Positions 1-9,448 of a DNA stretch of 64,000 nt are shown piece by piece. Position numbers and translations under genes: made by a program. Source of the DNA: Methanobacteriota archaeon (GTDB lineage: Archaea; Halobacteriota; Methanosarcinia; Methanosarcinales; Methanosarcinaceae); contig JAENYU010000015.1 in NCBI GenBank assembly GCA_016841625.1, forward strand, positions 33,443 to 97,442. The letters run 5' to 3'. The notes under the pieces are model-generated. The model was not told the DNA's origin. It did not search any database and saw only the letters and a list, made by a program, of their open reading frames with translations. Every line of letters begins with the position of its first letter. Position 1 is the stretch's first letter.

Positions 1-1
1 T

Positions 2-1060
2 ATATTTCATGATTACTTCGGAGCCATTGGCGGCGGAGAGAAAGTTGTTGTCACTCTCGCCAATTTATTGGATGCAGATATTATCACCACAGACCTGGAT
101 GCCGTTGGTAAGTTGGATGCAGGGGTAAATGTGATTTCTCTTGGAAGCACGATGAAAATCCCTCCGCTAAAACAGATCTCTGCAACAGAAAAGTTTTATT
201 ATTGTGATTTTTCAGATGATTATGATTTTTTCATATTCACAGGAAACTGGAGCCATTATGCAGCCCATAATCATCACCCCAATATGTGGTACAGCTATAC
301 GCCTGTAAGGGCTTTTTATGACCTTTACGACACTTTTTTACAAAGACAGGATTTTATAACCCGCCAATTTTTTCGAACCTGGGTTTATGGTCACAGATGG
401 CTGGATCAAAAATCAGTGGATAACATTGACCGTATCGTGACTCTTTCAAGTACTGTACATAGTCGGATTCAGAAGTACCATCACAGAGACGCAGAGATTA
501 TTTACCCTCCAGTTGACGTCTCAGAGTTCCGATGTAAAGAGTATGGGGATTTCTGGCTCTCAGTAAACCGGCTTTATCCTGAAAAAAGAGTCGAATTACA
601 GATAGAAGCATTTAGAAAAATGCCTGAAGAAAAACTCATCATTGTAGGCGGCTATGCAAAAGGGGACCATGCTGAAAAGTATGCAAAGAGTATAAGTAAT
701 GCGCTGCCCCACAACGTCGAAATAGTCGGAGAAGTTTCGGAAAAGGAGTTGATTGACCTCTATTCCAGGTGCAGAGGTTTTATTTGTACCGCCCTTGATG
801 AAGATTTTGGACTTACCCCTGTTGAAGCAATGGCAAGTGGAAAGCCTGTTGTTGCTGTGAACGAAGGCGGATTCAGGGAAACGGTGACCATGGAAACGGG
901 TCTTCTTGTAAACGCAGATCTTAAAAGCATTATAGAAGCTGTAAAACTCATTTCCCGCAAACCAGAAAGTTATAGGGATGCCTGCCTTGAACAGGCAAAG
1001 CGTTTTGATCTGTCGATTTTCAAAGAAAAAATAAAAAATGTGGTAAATAATGATCACTAA
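2..1060 (+). CDS. Glycosyltransferase family 4, 5'-truncated by window edge
   Basis: Cytoplasmic GT-B fold sugar transferase, probably adding a sugar to a lipid-linked surface polysaccharide. The frame is open from base 2, and the first codons encode the glycine-rich GGGEK motif typical of a GT4 N-terminal domain, so the gene starts before the window; the TTG at 68 is not the real start. The C-terminal half shows [14 protein letters not shown] and the nucleotide-sugar-binding pattern around [19 protein letters not shown] with its paired glutamates. It overlaps the ABC permease by 11 bases and is therefore in the same operon as the exporter at 1050-3067. The sugar and acceptor cannot be read from the sequence. 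Confidence 0.87.
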   Translation: MFHDYFGAIGGGEKVVVTLANLLDADIITTDLDAVGKLDAGVNVISLGSTMKIPPLKQISATEKFYYCDFSDDYDFFIFTGNWSHYAAHNHHPNMWYSYTPVRAFYDLYDTFLQRQDFITRQFFRTWVYGHRWLDQKSVDNIDRIVTLSSTVHSRIQKYHHRDAEIIYPPVDVSEFRCKEYGDFWLSVNRLYPEKRVELQIEAFRKMPEEKLIIVGGYAKGDHAEKYAKSISNALPHNVEIVGEVSEKELIDLYSRCRGFICTALDEDFGLTPVEAMASGKPVVAVNEGGFRETVTMETGLLVNADLKSIIEAVKLISRKPESYRDACLEQAKRFDLSIFKEKIKNVVNNDH

Positions 1061-1829
1061 GCACCTAAATGAGCTCTATGCCTACAGGAACCTTATCTGG
1101 CAGCTGGCATGGAGTGAATTTAAACTGAGGTATAAAAATTCGATACTGGGGTATTTCTGGTCCCTTCTGGAACCCATGCTTATGCTTACGGTTCTGTATG
1201 TAGTTTTTTCAAACCTGATGAGAGTCCAGGTAGAGTACTTCCAGCTTTTTTTGCTTCTCGGCATCATCCTCTGGAACTTTTTCAGCAGAGCAACAAGTAT
1301 TGGAATGAATGCTATTGTAGGAAAAGCAAACATGGTAAAAAAGATCTATTTTCCAAGAGATATCTTTGTTATTTCCTCATGCATCACAGCCTTGCTCATG
1401 AGCATCTTTGAGTCTTTCATATTCATAATGTTTATGGCATTTTTCAAGGTGTCGATTTCCACCAACATAGCCTATGCGCCGCTTATTTTGTTTTTCCTGT
1501 TTGTGATCTCACTTGGCTTATCTCTTTTACTTTCAGCACTGAATGTATTTTACAGAGATGTGCAGTTCATCTGGCAGGTTGTTTTGCAGGCCGGATTTTT
1601 TGCAACCCCTATACTCTATACTCTCGACATTTTTCCTGAAAATCTGCAGAAAATTATCTTATTGAATCCCATAGCAAGAATCATCATCTCTGCAAGGGAT
1701 ACGATAATTTATTCGGCTCCAGCGGGAACAGAGGATCTTTTATTCATGTGTATTTCATCAATAGTTTCCCTTCTTATCGGATACCTTATTTTTTCCAGAT
1801 TCGAACCCAGGTTTGCGGAGGAAATCTGA
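1050..1829 (+). CDS. Polysaccharide/polyol-phosphate ABC exporter permease (Wzm-like, ABC-2 type)
   Basis: Integral membrane half of an ABC exporter that moves a lipid-linked polysaccharide across the cytoplasmic membrane. The 259-residue length, about six hydrophobic segments, and the N-terminal stretch [21 protein letters not shown] are diagnostic of the Wzm/TagG family; YWSLLEPM-type and NVFYRDVQ motifs follow. It starts inside the preceding glycosyltransferase gene, and its TGA overlaps the ATG of the ATPase gene by one base (TGATG), indicating translational coupling. It must partner with the ATPase at 1829-3067. The family is mostly studied in bacteria but is widespread in archaea. Confidence 0.92.
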   Translation: MITKHLNELYAYRNLIWQLAWSEFKLRYKNSILGYFWSLLEPMLMLTVLYVVFSNLMRVQVEYFQLFLLLGIILWNFFSRATSIGMNAIVGKANMVKKIYFPRDIFVISSCITALLMSIFESFIFIMFMAFFKVSISTNIAYAPLILFFLFVISLGLSLLLSALNVFYRDVQFIWQVVLQAGFFATPILYTLDIFPENLQKIILLNPIARIIISARDTIIYSAPAGTEDLLFMCISSIVSLLIGYLIFSRFEPRFAEEI

Positions 1830-3067
1830 TGGCTGCAATTGAGGTTGAACACCTTTACAAAACATTTCGCATACCCCATGAAAAAAGAACTACTTTATTT
1901 GAAGCATTGACCGGGGTCTTCAAACCTCAGGCCTACGAAACTTTCCACGCACTTAAAGATATCAATTTTACAGTTGAAGATGGGGAAGCACTTGGAATAA
2001 TTGGAGTAAACGGAAGTGGAAAGAGCACTTTATTAAAGATCATAGCCAATGTTCTGCGCCCAACAGGGGGAAATGTGAATATTCACAGGAAAATCACCCC
2101 TTTTCTTGAGCTAGGAGTTGGTTTCCAGCCCGATCTCACAGCTGTAGAGAACGTAAAAATCTATGCAACTATCATGGGTATGCAAAAAAGAGAAATTAAT
2201 GACAAACTGGATGAGATCATCGAATTTGCAGGGCTTGAAAAGTTCAGGGATACGAAACTCAAAAATTTTTCATCGGGGATGCAGGTGAGGCTTGCCTTTT
2301 CAACGGCTATTCAGACTGACCCCGAGATTCTTTTGCTGGATGAAGTGCTGGCAGTGGGAGATATGGAATTTCAGCAAAAATGCCTTGATGTCCTGAATCA
2401 GTACCAAAAGGATGGTGTCACGATTGTTTTCGTTTCACACGACCTTGGAGCCGTAAGAAGGTTCTGCGACAGGACTTTACTCCTAAATAAAGGAGAGCAG
2501 GTAGTTTTAGGGGATACAGGAGAAGTAATTGACCGTTATGTGTATGGCGGTGGAGAAGAAGCTCCCACACCTTCTGGCAATAAGAATGAATCAACTAAAA
2601 ATGAACCAGATCCTGCTGAAACAGAAGAAAAGCCTGAGAATAAAACTCCTCGGTGGGGAGACCGAACAGTCGAGATTATAAATGTGGAGTTCCACGATAA
2701 ATTTGGCAATAAAGGTTCCAGATTCAACTCTTTTGATCCGATGACAATCCGGATCTTTTACCATGCACATAAAAAAATCTCCGATGCGGTATTTGGCATT
2801 GCTCTTTATTCCGAAAACGGAGAAAACCTGTTTGGCACCAATACGGAATTAAAAAACTTTGAACTTGAGACTCTTGAAGGCAAAGGGCATGTTGACCTCA
2901 TGATAGAGAGAATCCCGATGATAACAGGCAGATTTTTATTGACAGTAGCGGTGCATACCCATGACCAAAAACCGTATGATTGGCATGATAAACAGTATTC
3001 TTTTGATGTAATTCCAACCTGTAGAGATGTTGGGCTTTTTGAGGTTCCATGCAACTGGAAGATCTGA
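1829..3067 (+). CDS. Polysaccharide ABC exporter ATPase with C-terminal Wzt-like domain
   Basis: ATP-binding half of the exporter, 412 residues. The ATG at 1829 is chosen because it has a GGAGG ribosome site just upstream and overlaps the permease stop; an upstream in-frame codon at 1748 would lie inside the permease gene. Walker A is GVNGSGKST (about residues 59-67), the signature is SSGMQ, and Walker B is ILLLDEVLAVGD. After a charged Pro/Glu/Lys linker (about 230-260), a roughly 150-residue beta-rich domain resembles the Wzt C-terminal carbohydrate-binding domain that in some bacteria recognises the modified, non-reducing end of the glycan. That extra domain, plus the adjacent methyltransferase, suggests that export is coupled to terminal modification (inference). 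Confidence 0.92.
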   Translation: MAAIEVEHLYKTFRIPHEKRTTLFEALTGVFKPQAYETFHALKDINFTVEDGEALGIIGVNGSGKSTLLKIIANVLRPTGGNVNIHRKITPFLELGVGFQPDLTAVENVKIYATIMGMQKREINDKLDEIIEFAGLEKFRDTKLKNFSSGMQVRLAFSTAIQTDPEILLLDEVLAVGDMEFQQKCLDVLNQYQKDGVTIVFVSHDLGAVRRFCDRTLLLNKGEQVVLGDTGEVIDRYVYGGGEEAPTPSGNKNESTKNEPDPAETEEKPENKTPRWGDRTVEIINVEFHDKFGNKGSRFNSFDPMTIRIFYHAHKKISDAVFGIALYSENGENLFGTNTELKNFELETLEGKGHVDLMIERIPMITGRFLLTVAVHTHDQKPYDWHDKQYSFDVIPTCRDVGLFEVPCNWKI

Positions 3068-3085
3068 GTTCAGGGTGTGAGATTT

Positions 3086-4585
3086 ATGGATACTTTTGAC
3101 ATTAATAATGAAATTAATAAAGAAGAAATCAACGTTGAAGAAATAATGGGAAAAATAAGGGAAAACATCCGTAAGCGGAAAGGAGCAGGGGTTTTACCAG
3201 GAAAAAATATTGGAGATCTTCAACAAGAACCTTCGCCTGAAGTACCTCCAAGTGAAAGTAAAATACAGAGAGACATTGAGTATATAAATTCAAACTGGGA
3301 TATCCGGAACAATAGTTATTTCATCACTTCTCATCGTCCGGTTGTCGGGAAATTCTTGATTAGAGGTAGAGAGCTTGTTCACGGAGAAGTCAGGCGGTAT
3401 GTGGATCCTATTTTCTGGAAGCAAACCGAGTTTAATGGAAGTACGGTTCGTCTTCTTAATGATACTACTGGTAAGTTAAGTTATTATAATAATAAGATCG
3501 AGCAACTAAGATCTGAAATAGATTCCAGAATAGAACAGCTTGGACCTGAATTTGATAATAAGATCGAGCAGTTAAGGCCTGAATTTGATAATAAGATCGA
3601 GCAGCTAAGACCTGAATTTGAGGATAAGATCGAGCAGCTAAGGCCTGAATTTGATAATAAGATCGAGCAGCTAAGACCTGAATTCGAGGATAAGATCAAG
3701 CAGCTAAGACCTGAGTTCGAGGATAAGATCGAGCAGCTTAAGTCTGAAATACAGAGCAGTATAAAAGCAGAGGTAAACTCTCGAATTTCTTCAATGGAAC
3801 TGGACATTGAAAATAAGGCGTGGTTGGCCAGTATACTTGATGACAAAATAGAAGGAGAGCATAAAGACAAGAAAATAGAAGCTCCTGACTCCATGGCTCT
3901 AGACATTAATTATTTCAGATTTGAAGAACAGTTCAGGGGTTCAAGAGAGGACATAAAACAGAGGCAATCTAATTTTATAAATTATTTCATTGGATGTTAT
4001 AATGTCCTGGATATTGGATGTGGAAGAGGAGAATTTCTGGAATTATCAAAAGATCATGGTATTGGTGCAAAAGGTGTTGACATTGATGATACCATGGTGG
4101 ACTACTGCCTTTCAAAGGGATTAAATGTGGTGAAAGACGAAGCGATTTCGTATCTCGAAAAGCTTGATGATAAAAGTCTCGATGGAATTTTTATCGACCA
4201 GGTGGTTGAACATCTGGAACCTGATTACTTGATTAAGCTGCTTGCATTATGTTACCAAAAACTGAAATATAGTCACTATATTGTTATCGAGACCGTGAAT
4301 CCTCTTTCCCTGTTTTCTTTTGCTAACTTCTATATTGACCTGACTCATACTAAACCGGTACATCCAGAAACTCTTAAATTCTTACTTAATTCCTCAGGCT
4401 TCAGGGATTCAGACACCAAGTTTATTTCGCCTGTTCCGGAACATTCTAGATTAAAACAAATACCAATTCACAATGAAATGCAAGATATCTCAATTTCATT
4501 TATAGAAACATATAATCAAAATATTGATATGCTAAACAATGTGTTATATGGGCCTCAAGATTATGCAGTGATCGGGAAAAAATAA
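3086..4585 (+). CDS. SAM-dependent methyltransferase with N-terminal hendecad coiled coil
   Basis: About 499 residues. The ATG at 3086 is preferred because GGTG sits 8 bases upstream; a GTG at 3077 would add three residues. An N-terminal motif VEEIMGKIRENIRKRKG is shared with polysaccharide-associated methyltransferases. Residues about 137-224 are eight 11-residue repeats (KIEQLRPEFDN type) predicted to form a long coiled coil. The C-terminal half is a class I methyltransferase: VLDIGCGRGEF (SAM motif I), an acidic residue at VDIDD, and a VVEHLEPD motif. It lies 18 bases after the Wzt-like ATPase. By analogy with bacterial WbdD it could methylate the growing chain end, and the rod could set chain length; the analogy is inference, and unlike WbdD the rod here precedes the catalytic domain and no kinase domain is visible. 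Confidence 0.85.
   Translation: MDTFDINNEINKEEINVEEIMGKIRENIRKRKGAGVLPGKNIGDLQQEPSPEVPPSESKIQRDIEYINSNWDIRNNSYFITSHRPVVGKFLIRGRELVHGEVRRYVDPIFWKQTEFNGSTVRLLNDTTGKLSYYNNKIEQLRSEIDSRIEQLGPEFDNKIEQLRPEFDNKIEQLRPEFEDKIEQLRPEFDNKIEQLRPEFEDKIKQLRPEFEDKIEQLKSEIQSSIKAEVNSRISSMELDIENKAWLASILDDKIEGEHKDKKIEAPDSMALDINYFRFEEQFRGSREDIKQRQSNFINYFIGCYNVLDIGCGRGEFLELSKDHGIGAKGVDIDDTMVDYCLSKGLNVVKDEAISYLEKLDDKSLDGIFIDQVVEHLEPDYLIKLLALCYQKLKYSHYIVIETVNPLSLFSFANFYIDLTHTKPVHPETLKFLLNSSGFRDSDTKFISPVPEHSRLKQIPIHNEMQDISISFIETYNQNIDMLNNVLYGPQDYAVIGKK
3494..3757 (+). repeat. Eight in-frame 33-bp tandem repeats (coiled-coil coding)
   Basis: Eight consecutive 33-base units each encode an 11-residue hendecad, consensus KIEQLRPEFDN or KIEQLRPEFED. 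Central units are nearly identical at the DNA level (aagatcgagcagctaag core), so copy number could change by slippage or recombination without shifting the frame. Confidence 0.95.
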
Positions 4586-4653
4586 ATTGATGCAAACTAC
4601 TTTTTAATTATTTGTAAATAACTTTATATTATTTATACTTCAGTTATTATTTT

Positions 4654-4851
4654 GTAACTATTCAGCTACCCTAAAATGAGCCGGATGATTCCGATTTTGA
4701 CTATTCGGAATACTCAAATTAGGGGTTCATGCCAAAAGCAAAAACGGCCTCAATTGACATCAGTGTATAAAATAAACTTAAGTATATTGCACATAATAAA
4801 TCACCTAAATTACGGCTCTTGATGTTGATTAGTGGGTAGCTGAATAGTTAC
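4654..4851. repeat. Perfect 18-bp inverted repeat flanking 162 bp
   Basis: GTAACTATTCAGCTACCC at 4654-4671 is the exact reverse complement of GGGTAGCTGAATAGTTAC at 4834-4851. The right arm overlaps the last codons of the minus-strand glycosyltransferase (stop at 4810). The interval is AT-rich and contains a small ATTCCGA/TCGGAAT hairpin near 4690-4710 but no gene. It lies between two convergent genes, so it could be a mini-element or part of a bidirectional termination structure. An 11-base match to one arm (GTAACTATTCA) recurs at 12514-12524. Confidence 0.8.
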
Positions 4852-6567
4852 ATTATTTTTTGATAAAATTTCAGAATAAACGTTTACTACCTTCTTTGTT
4901 ACAATATCCCAAGTGTAGTTCTCAATGACTTTTTTTAGCCCACGTTCTCCAAATTTTAGGGCCAATTTTTCATCTTTCAATATAATCTCAACGTTTTTAA
5001 TTATTTCTTCTACGTTACTGCATAAAAATCCGTCTATGCCGTTATCAATAAGATTTGAAACTGCTCCACAATAAATATTTCCAATAACTGGCTTTTTTCT
5101 AGCCCACGCTTCACAAAACACCATCCCAAAACTTTCACTTTCTGACATCATGGCAAAGACGGTACATGCATCATAAGCGTTTAGCAGATCTTCTTGAGAA
5201 ACTTTACCCAGATACGAAACATTTTCGGAGTTAATTGGGACTTTGTCATCATCTGGACCTATCATCACCAGATGTGCATTTTTGAAATCCCTGTTAATTT
5301 CTTTTATTGCGTCTATTAATAAATCATATCTCTTACTTTGATTTTTTCTTGATACTGTAAGTATTATATCCTTTCCCTCAAGGTTGTATTTTGTTTTGAA
5401 TGCAATTCCATCAACATTTTCAGTGAAAAAATAATCTTTATTTATGCCAGACCCTACAAATTTACTTTTTACCCCAATTCTGTCAAAAAATTCCTTTTTT
5501 GAATAATTAGAAATTGCAAGTACCATATCTGCTTTTTTTAGAATCTCGTAGTAATGTTTCCAGTGATAAAATTCATCATCAATATGCATTAAAGGCAATA
5601 AAATTAAAGGTATATTGTGTTTTTTTGCAACAAGCGAATACTTAAGTGTATTAAAAGGGAGCATTTGAGCTATAATCATATCATAATTAGAAACATTACT
5701 TTCCAACCATCGAAGCATTTTAGGGGATTTCGGACCTCTTAAATAATCAAATAATACACCGTAGATTTTGCTTCTTTTATTTGCACTGGCTTCAAAGTGT
5801 TCGATAAATAGTCCATTTTTAATTAACAATTTTTTATAATCAATTTCTAAATCAATCAACTTTTCATATTTCTTTGTTTTATATGTGATCTCCGAAACTC
5901 CAATTCCAAGAGACCTGAAATCTTTTAGTGGTCTCCAGCATCTACTTAAATTGATTGAAACATATAATTCGCCCGAAATATTTGGCACATCAAACCTAAA
6001 AAGCTTCCAATTTGTATCTTTCGGTAAAGGGAACCTTTTTTCGTAAGTTGATGAACTGAAAACGATTTCTCCATTTATCCGTTTTTTATTTTGGAACGTA
6101 ATAGCTACTTCTTCAATATCTTCATCTTTTATCAGTAAGATTGGATTTTTTCTTGTCCATCTCATTGAAAAATTATCATATCTTTCCAACTGGTTCCAGC
6201 CAGTTAGCAGAACTCCATTTTTGTCCTCTAAGTATTTCTCCCCTATATCGAGTAACCTATTCGTTGCAAGTTTTTCTTCCTTCTCAAGCTCAAATTGTAT
6301 AATTTTTTCAAAAATAAGAGCAATATATTTATTTGGGTTTTTCACGGGAAACCGATGGACATCAATGTCATTAATTTTTTCATCTCTTAGATTGTTATCC
6401 CAGATTTCACCGGATTTTATTAATGGTCTTAAATTGTGTGTTTTGGTTGTGCAAACGTCTACTTCAGCACCGAATCTACGCATTTCTTCTGCAAGTTCTC
6501 GAAAATAAGATTCTGCGCCTCCATATACATCTTGTCCATATCTAAATGTAACACACAATACTTTCAT
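4810..6567 (-). CDS. Glycosyltransferase family 4 with inserted beta-type module
   Basis: 585 residues, longer than the usual 350-420 for GT4. The N-terminus MKVLCVTFRYGQDVYGGAESYF is the classic GT4 start with a GGAE motif, and the C-terminal domain has ILTVSRKNQSKRYDLLIDAI and SESESFGMVFCEAWARKKPVIG. Between the two halves of the N-terminal domain, residues about 121-231 (bases 5875-6207) form an insertion with the pattern GWNQLE...RW...W...F...RCWRP...RSLGIGVSEI, which recurs in the two neighbouring proteins at 6605-8218 and 10091-12181. I infer a glycan-binding or acceptor-positioning role; I cannot name the module. The gene is AT-rich and diverges from the next gene over only 37 bases. 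Confidence 0.85.
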   Translation of the reverse strand: MKVLCVTFRYGQDVYGGAESYFRELAEEMRRFGAEVDVCTTKTHNLRPLIKSGEIWDNNLRDEKINDIDVHRFPVKNPNKYIALIFEKIIQFELEKEEKLATNRLLDIGEKYLEDKNGVLLTGWNQLERYDNFSMRWTRKNPILLIKDEDIEEVAITFQNKKRINGEIVFSSSTYEKRFPLPKDTNWKLFRFDVPNISGELYVSINLSRCWRPLKDFRSLGIGVSEITYKTKKYEKLIDLEIDYKKLLIKNGLFIEHFEASANKRSKIYGVLFDYLRGPKSPKMLRWLESNVSNYDMIIAQMLPFNTLKYSLVAKKHNIPLILLPLMHIDDEFYHWKHYYEILKKADMVLAISNYSKKEFFDRIGVKSKFVGSGINKDYFFTENVDGIAFKTKYNLEGKDIILTVSRKNQSKRYDLLIDAIKEINRDFKNAHLVMIGPDDDKVPINSENVSYLGKVSQEDLLNAYDACTVFAMMSESESFGMVFCEAWARKKPVIGNIYCGAVSNLIDNGIDGFLCSNVEEIIKNVEIILKDEKLALKFGERGLKKVIENYTWDIVTKKVVNVYSEILSKNNVTIQLPTNQHQEP

Positions 6568-6604
6568 AGTGAGTTCTTATATGATATGAAACATACTTAA
6601 ATCT

Positions 6605-8218
6605 ATGTTGTCCCTAATGGCTTTAAGCTTTCATCCGGCGTTTTTTCCTCCAAGAAGTGGAGGAGAAGAGAGATTGTATAACATTTATAATTATTTATCT
6701 AAATATTATAAAATCAAGTTGATCAGTTTTACATACTTCAACAGCAAAAATCTTATCGAAACAGTAAACCATAACGAAAATTTTAAAGAAATTAGAATCC
6801 CCAAGACAAAAATAAGTGCTATTCTTCATCATTTAATTGACAGGTACACCAACATAAAAGAATGTTCAGCAGTAATTACATCTATTGAAAGTATATTTAA
6901 TAAAAATTTCAGGGAAACGATTAGAACAGAGATTCAAGATGTGGATATGCTCATTTTTGTATCTCCTTTTTTATATACCATTCCAAGAGCCGCTATGAAT
7001 GGGAAAAAAGTTATTTATGAATCTTATAACGTCGAATATGAGCTGATGGAATATTCATTATCGGGATCATTAATTGGGAAACAATTACTAAAATATATAT
7101 TTTATTTAGAAGAGTCTTTAATTAAGAAAAGCGATTATATTTTTACTGTTTCAGAAGAGGACAGAATTAAACTTGCTAAACTATATAATTTTGATATTAG
7201 TAAGGTTTATGTTTCACCCAATGGTGTAAATTCAGAAAAATATGATAGTATAGCCGAGGGAAACACTTTCCCCAACAATTCCAATATATGCTTATTTATT
7301 GGGAGTTATCATCCTCCAAACATTGAGGCAATAGAGAGTATTACAATGTTTGCTTCTAATATGCCAGATACTCAATTTCTCATCGCGGGGAGTGCATCCC
7401 AATATTACATCAATTCTGGTTCTGATCTAGTCGAAAACGCAGATAAAATCTACAAAACTCCCGATTTTAAAAAATTGAGTTTAGTTGATGGTTTTTATAA
7501 TATAGAGTATTGGAATTCGCTTCCTACTTTATGGTGCAAACCTCGGTTTGAAATAAGTGTCTCAAAAGATGTTGATTCTCTCGAATTAAAGGTTTACTCT
7601 CCATATGTACAAAGTCTTAAGGTAAAGACAGATCAAGAAATAATGTCTTTTGACTTGAAAGAAGATTGGAACTTGATTGAAATCAAAAAGGACTCCAGTA
7701 AAAATCAAAATCTTTCTTTTTTCTGCCAAAAAAAGATAGAAAAAGCAGAACGAATCTTAGGTATAGCAATCCAGGAAATCAACTACTATGAAGGAAACAT
7801 AGCGGTTAATTTTGATTTAAAGCAAGGATCTAATCAAGTATTTGCATTTAATAATGCAAAGAACGTGATATTACTGGGACAAATCAGTGATGAAGAAAAA
7901 TTAGAATTATATAAGGTAGCCGATATTGCTCTAAATCCTATGATGAGTGGTTCAGGAACTAATATTAAAATGCTGGATTACATGGCAGCTGGATTACCGA
8001 TAATTTCGACTCAAGTAGGTTCAAGAGGATTGAATTTGGAGAATTATAGTGACGTTATTATATGTAATATCTCTGAGTTTCCTACAAAAATTAAACAAGT
8101 TCTTCACGATAGAGAACTATATGCAAGAATTAGTCGTAATGGTCACAAGTTAGTTAAAGAAAAATATGATTGGCAAAAAATTGTGGATGATATGAAAGAA
8201 GTATTGGAGGAGAAATGA
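6605..8218 (+). CDS. Glycosyltransferase family 4 with module inserted in C-terminal domain
   Basis: 537 residues. N-terminal FFPPRSGGEERLYNIY is a GT4 acceptor-domain start, and the C-terminus has SGSGTNIKMLDYMAAGLPIIST, a motif of GT4 subfamilies using this GxGxNxK pattern. Residues about 296-398 (bases 7490-7798) interrupt the C-terminal Rossmann domain, between the strand FLIAGSASQ and the segment NVILLGQISDEEKLELY, and carry the shared pattern FYNIEYWNSLPTLW...W...ERILGIAIQEI. The next gene is a paralogue that lacks this insert, so the insert was gained or lost cleanly. It overlaps the downstream gene by four bases (ATGA), showing an operon. Confidence 0.85.
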   Translation: MLSLMALSFHPAFFPPRSGGEERLYNIYNYLSKYYKIKLISFTYFNSKNLIETVNHNENFKEIRIPKTKISAILHHLIDRYTNIKECSAVITSIESIFNKNFRETIRTEIQDVDMLIFVSPFLYTIPRAAMNGKKVIYESYNVEYELMEYSLSGSLIGKQLLKYIFYLEESLIKKSDYIFTVSEEDRIKLAKLYNFDISKVYVSPNGVNSEKYDSIAEGNTFPNNSNICLFIGSYHPPNIEAIESITMFASNMPDTQFLIAGSASQYYINSGSDLVENADKIYKTPDFKKLSLVDGFYNIEYWNSLPTLWCKPRFEISVSKDVDSLELKVYSPYVQSLKVKTDQEIMSFDLKEDWNLIEIKKDSSKNQNLSFFCQKKIEKAERILGIAIQEINYYEGNIAVNFDLKQGSNQVFAFNNAKNVILLGQISDEEKLELYKVADIALNPMMSGSGTNIKMLDYMAAGLPIISTQVGSRGLNLENYSDVIICNISEFPTKIKQVLHDRELYARISRNGHKLVKEKYDWQKIVDDMKEVLEEK

Positions 8219-9414
8219 GAAACATTGTTGTGCTAAATGATTTTCAAATATGCCCCGCCAATCATGGAGGAAAAATAAGAATATATAATGTTTATAAAAA
8301 TTTATCTAGGAAATATAATGTAACATATATATGTTTTGGAGAATCAAAAAATATCGAAAAGAAACAAATTAATGAAAACTTTGTAGAAGTTAGTGTCCCA
8401 AAAGGTATTTTTCACAAAAATATTGAAAAAACTGCAGGGAAATTCTTAGGCATATCCATTGATGATATTATCGCAATGTTTTTTTGTAAATATAATCAAC
8501 AATTAATATCTACTGCTAAAAACTGTTTTTCAGATTGTGATATTGTAGTCGCATCACTACCTTATATGTATCCAGCTATAGAGAAATGTGTCAATAAAGA
8601 TACATTTTTGGTTTACGAATCGCAGAACGTAGAATTTTTATTGAAAAAGTCTTTGCTTGGGAAAAGTTTTGTAGGGAATTTACTGTGCAAATATGTAAAA
8701 AAAATAGAAGGTGAAGTTGTTTCAAAATCAGATATTGTATTTGCGATAACAAACGAAGATCGAAATGAAATACAAAATATTTACAACAGAGATCCAAGCA
8801 AAATGTACATTTCTCCTAATGGTGTTGATCTCAGTCAATTTGAAACGCTTTATACCGGGAATGATCTAATAAATGAAAAAATAATAGAAAAACCAATCAT
8901 CATTTTTTTGGGAAGTGGGCACCCCCCAAACGTAGAAGCAGCCAAGAATATTATTGAGAATATTGCACCTCAAAAAGAAGACTTTTATTTTTTGATCTGT
9001 GGGAGTGTTTGTTGGAGCTTAAACAGGGAAAAAATAGGCAAAAACGTGGGTTTAGCTTTTATGGTCAGTGAAGAAGAAAAATTAGAGTTGTATCGAGTAT
9101 CGGATGTTGCTATAAACCCTATGCTGAGAGGCTCAGGTACAAATATCAAAATGTTAGATTACATGGCAGCTGGGTTGCCGGTTATCTCTACACCCGTCGG
9201 TGCAAGAGGGTTAAATTTAGAAAATGGTACTAATGCAATAATTTGCGATATGAGCGAATTTGCAATAAAAATTGAACAAGTTCTCCAGAACGAGGAGTTG
9301 TATTCAAAACTTAGCAATGGCGGACGAAGGATAGTCAACGAAAAATATGATTGGGATATAATAGTAGAAGATATGGAAAATGAATTCGAGAAAAACTTAA
9401 TGGAATTTGAATAA
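8215..9414 (+). CDS. Glycosyltransferase family 4 (paralogue of the preceding gene)
   Basis: 399 residues, the normal GT4 length. N-terminal CPANHGGKIRIYNVYKNLS and C-terminal RGSGTNIKMLDYMAAGLPVIST closely match the preceding gene in protein and DNA, pointing to a tandem duplication. The start overlaps the upstream stop (ATGA), so the two are co-translated. No additional module is present. Probably cytoplasmic, extending the same glycan. The 3' end is followed within 35 bases by an inverted-repeat element. Confidence 0.85.
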   Translation: MRNIVVLNDFQICPANHGGKIRIYNVYKNLSRKYNVTYICFGESKNIEKKQINENFVEVSVPKGIFHKNIEKTAGKFLGISIDDIIAMFFCKYNQQLISTAKNCFSDCDIVVASLPYMYPAIEKCVNKDTFLVYESQNVEFLLKKSLLGKSFVGNLLCKYVKKIEGEVVSKSDIVFAITNEDRNEIQNIYNRDPSKMYISPNGVDLSQFETLYTGNDLINEKIIEKPIIIFLGSGHPPNVEAAKNIIENIAPQKEDFYFLICGSVCWSLNREKIGKNVGLAFMVSEEEKLELYRVSDVAINPMLRGSGTNIKMLDYMAAGLPVISTPVGARGLNLENGTNAIICDMSEFAIKIEQVLQNEELYSKLSNGGRRIVNEKYDWDIIVEDMENEFEKNLMEFE

Positions 9415-9448
9415 TCCCTGTAAAACTCTTGTTGTTCCTTAGTTCTAT

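Noticed and set aside
3494..3757. Regular 33-bp repeats that might suggest a CRISPR array
   Set aside because: No unique spacers; units are contiguous, in frame and encode a coiled coil.
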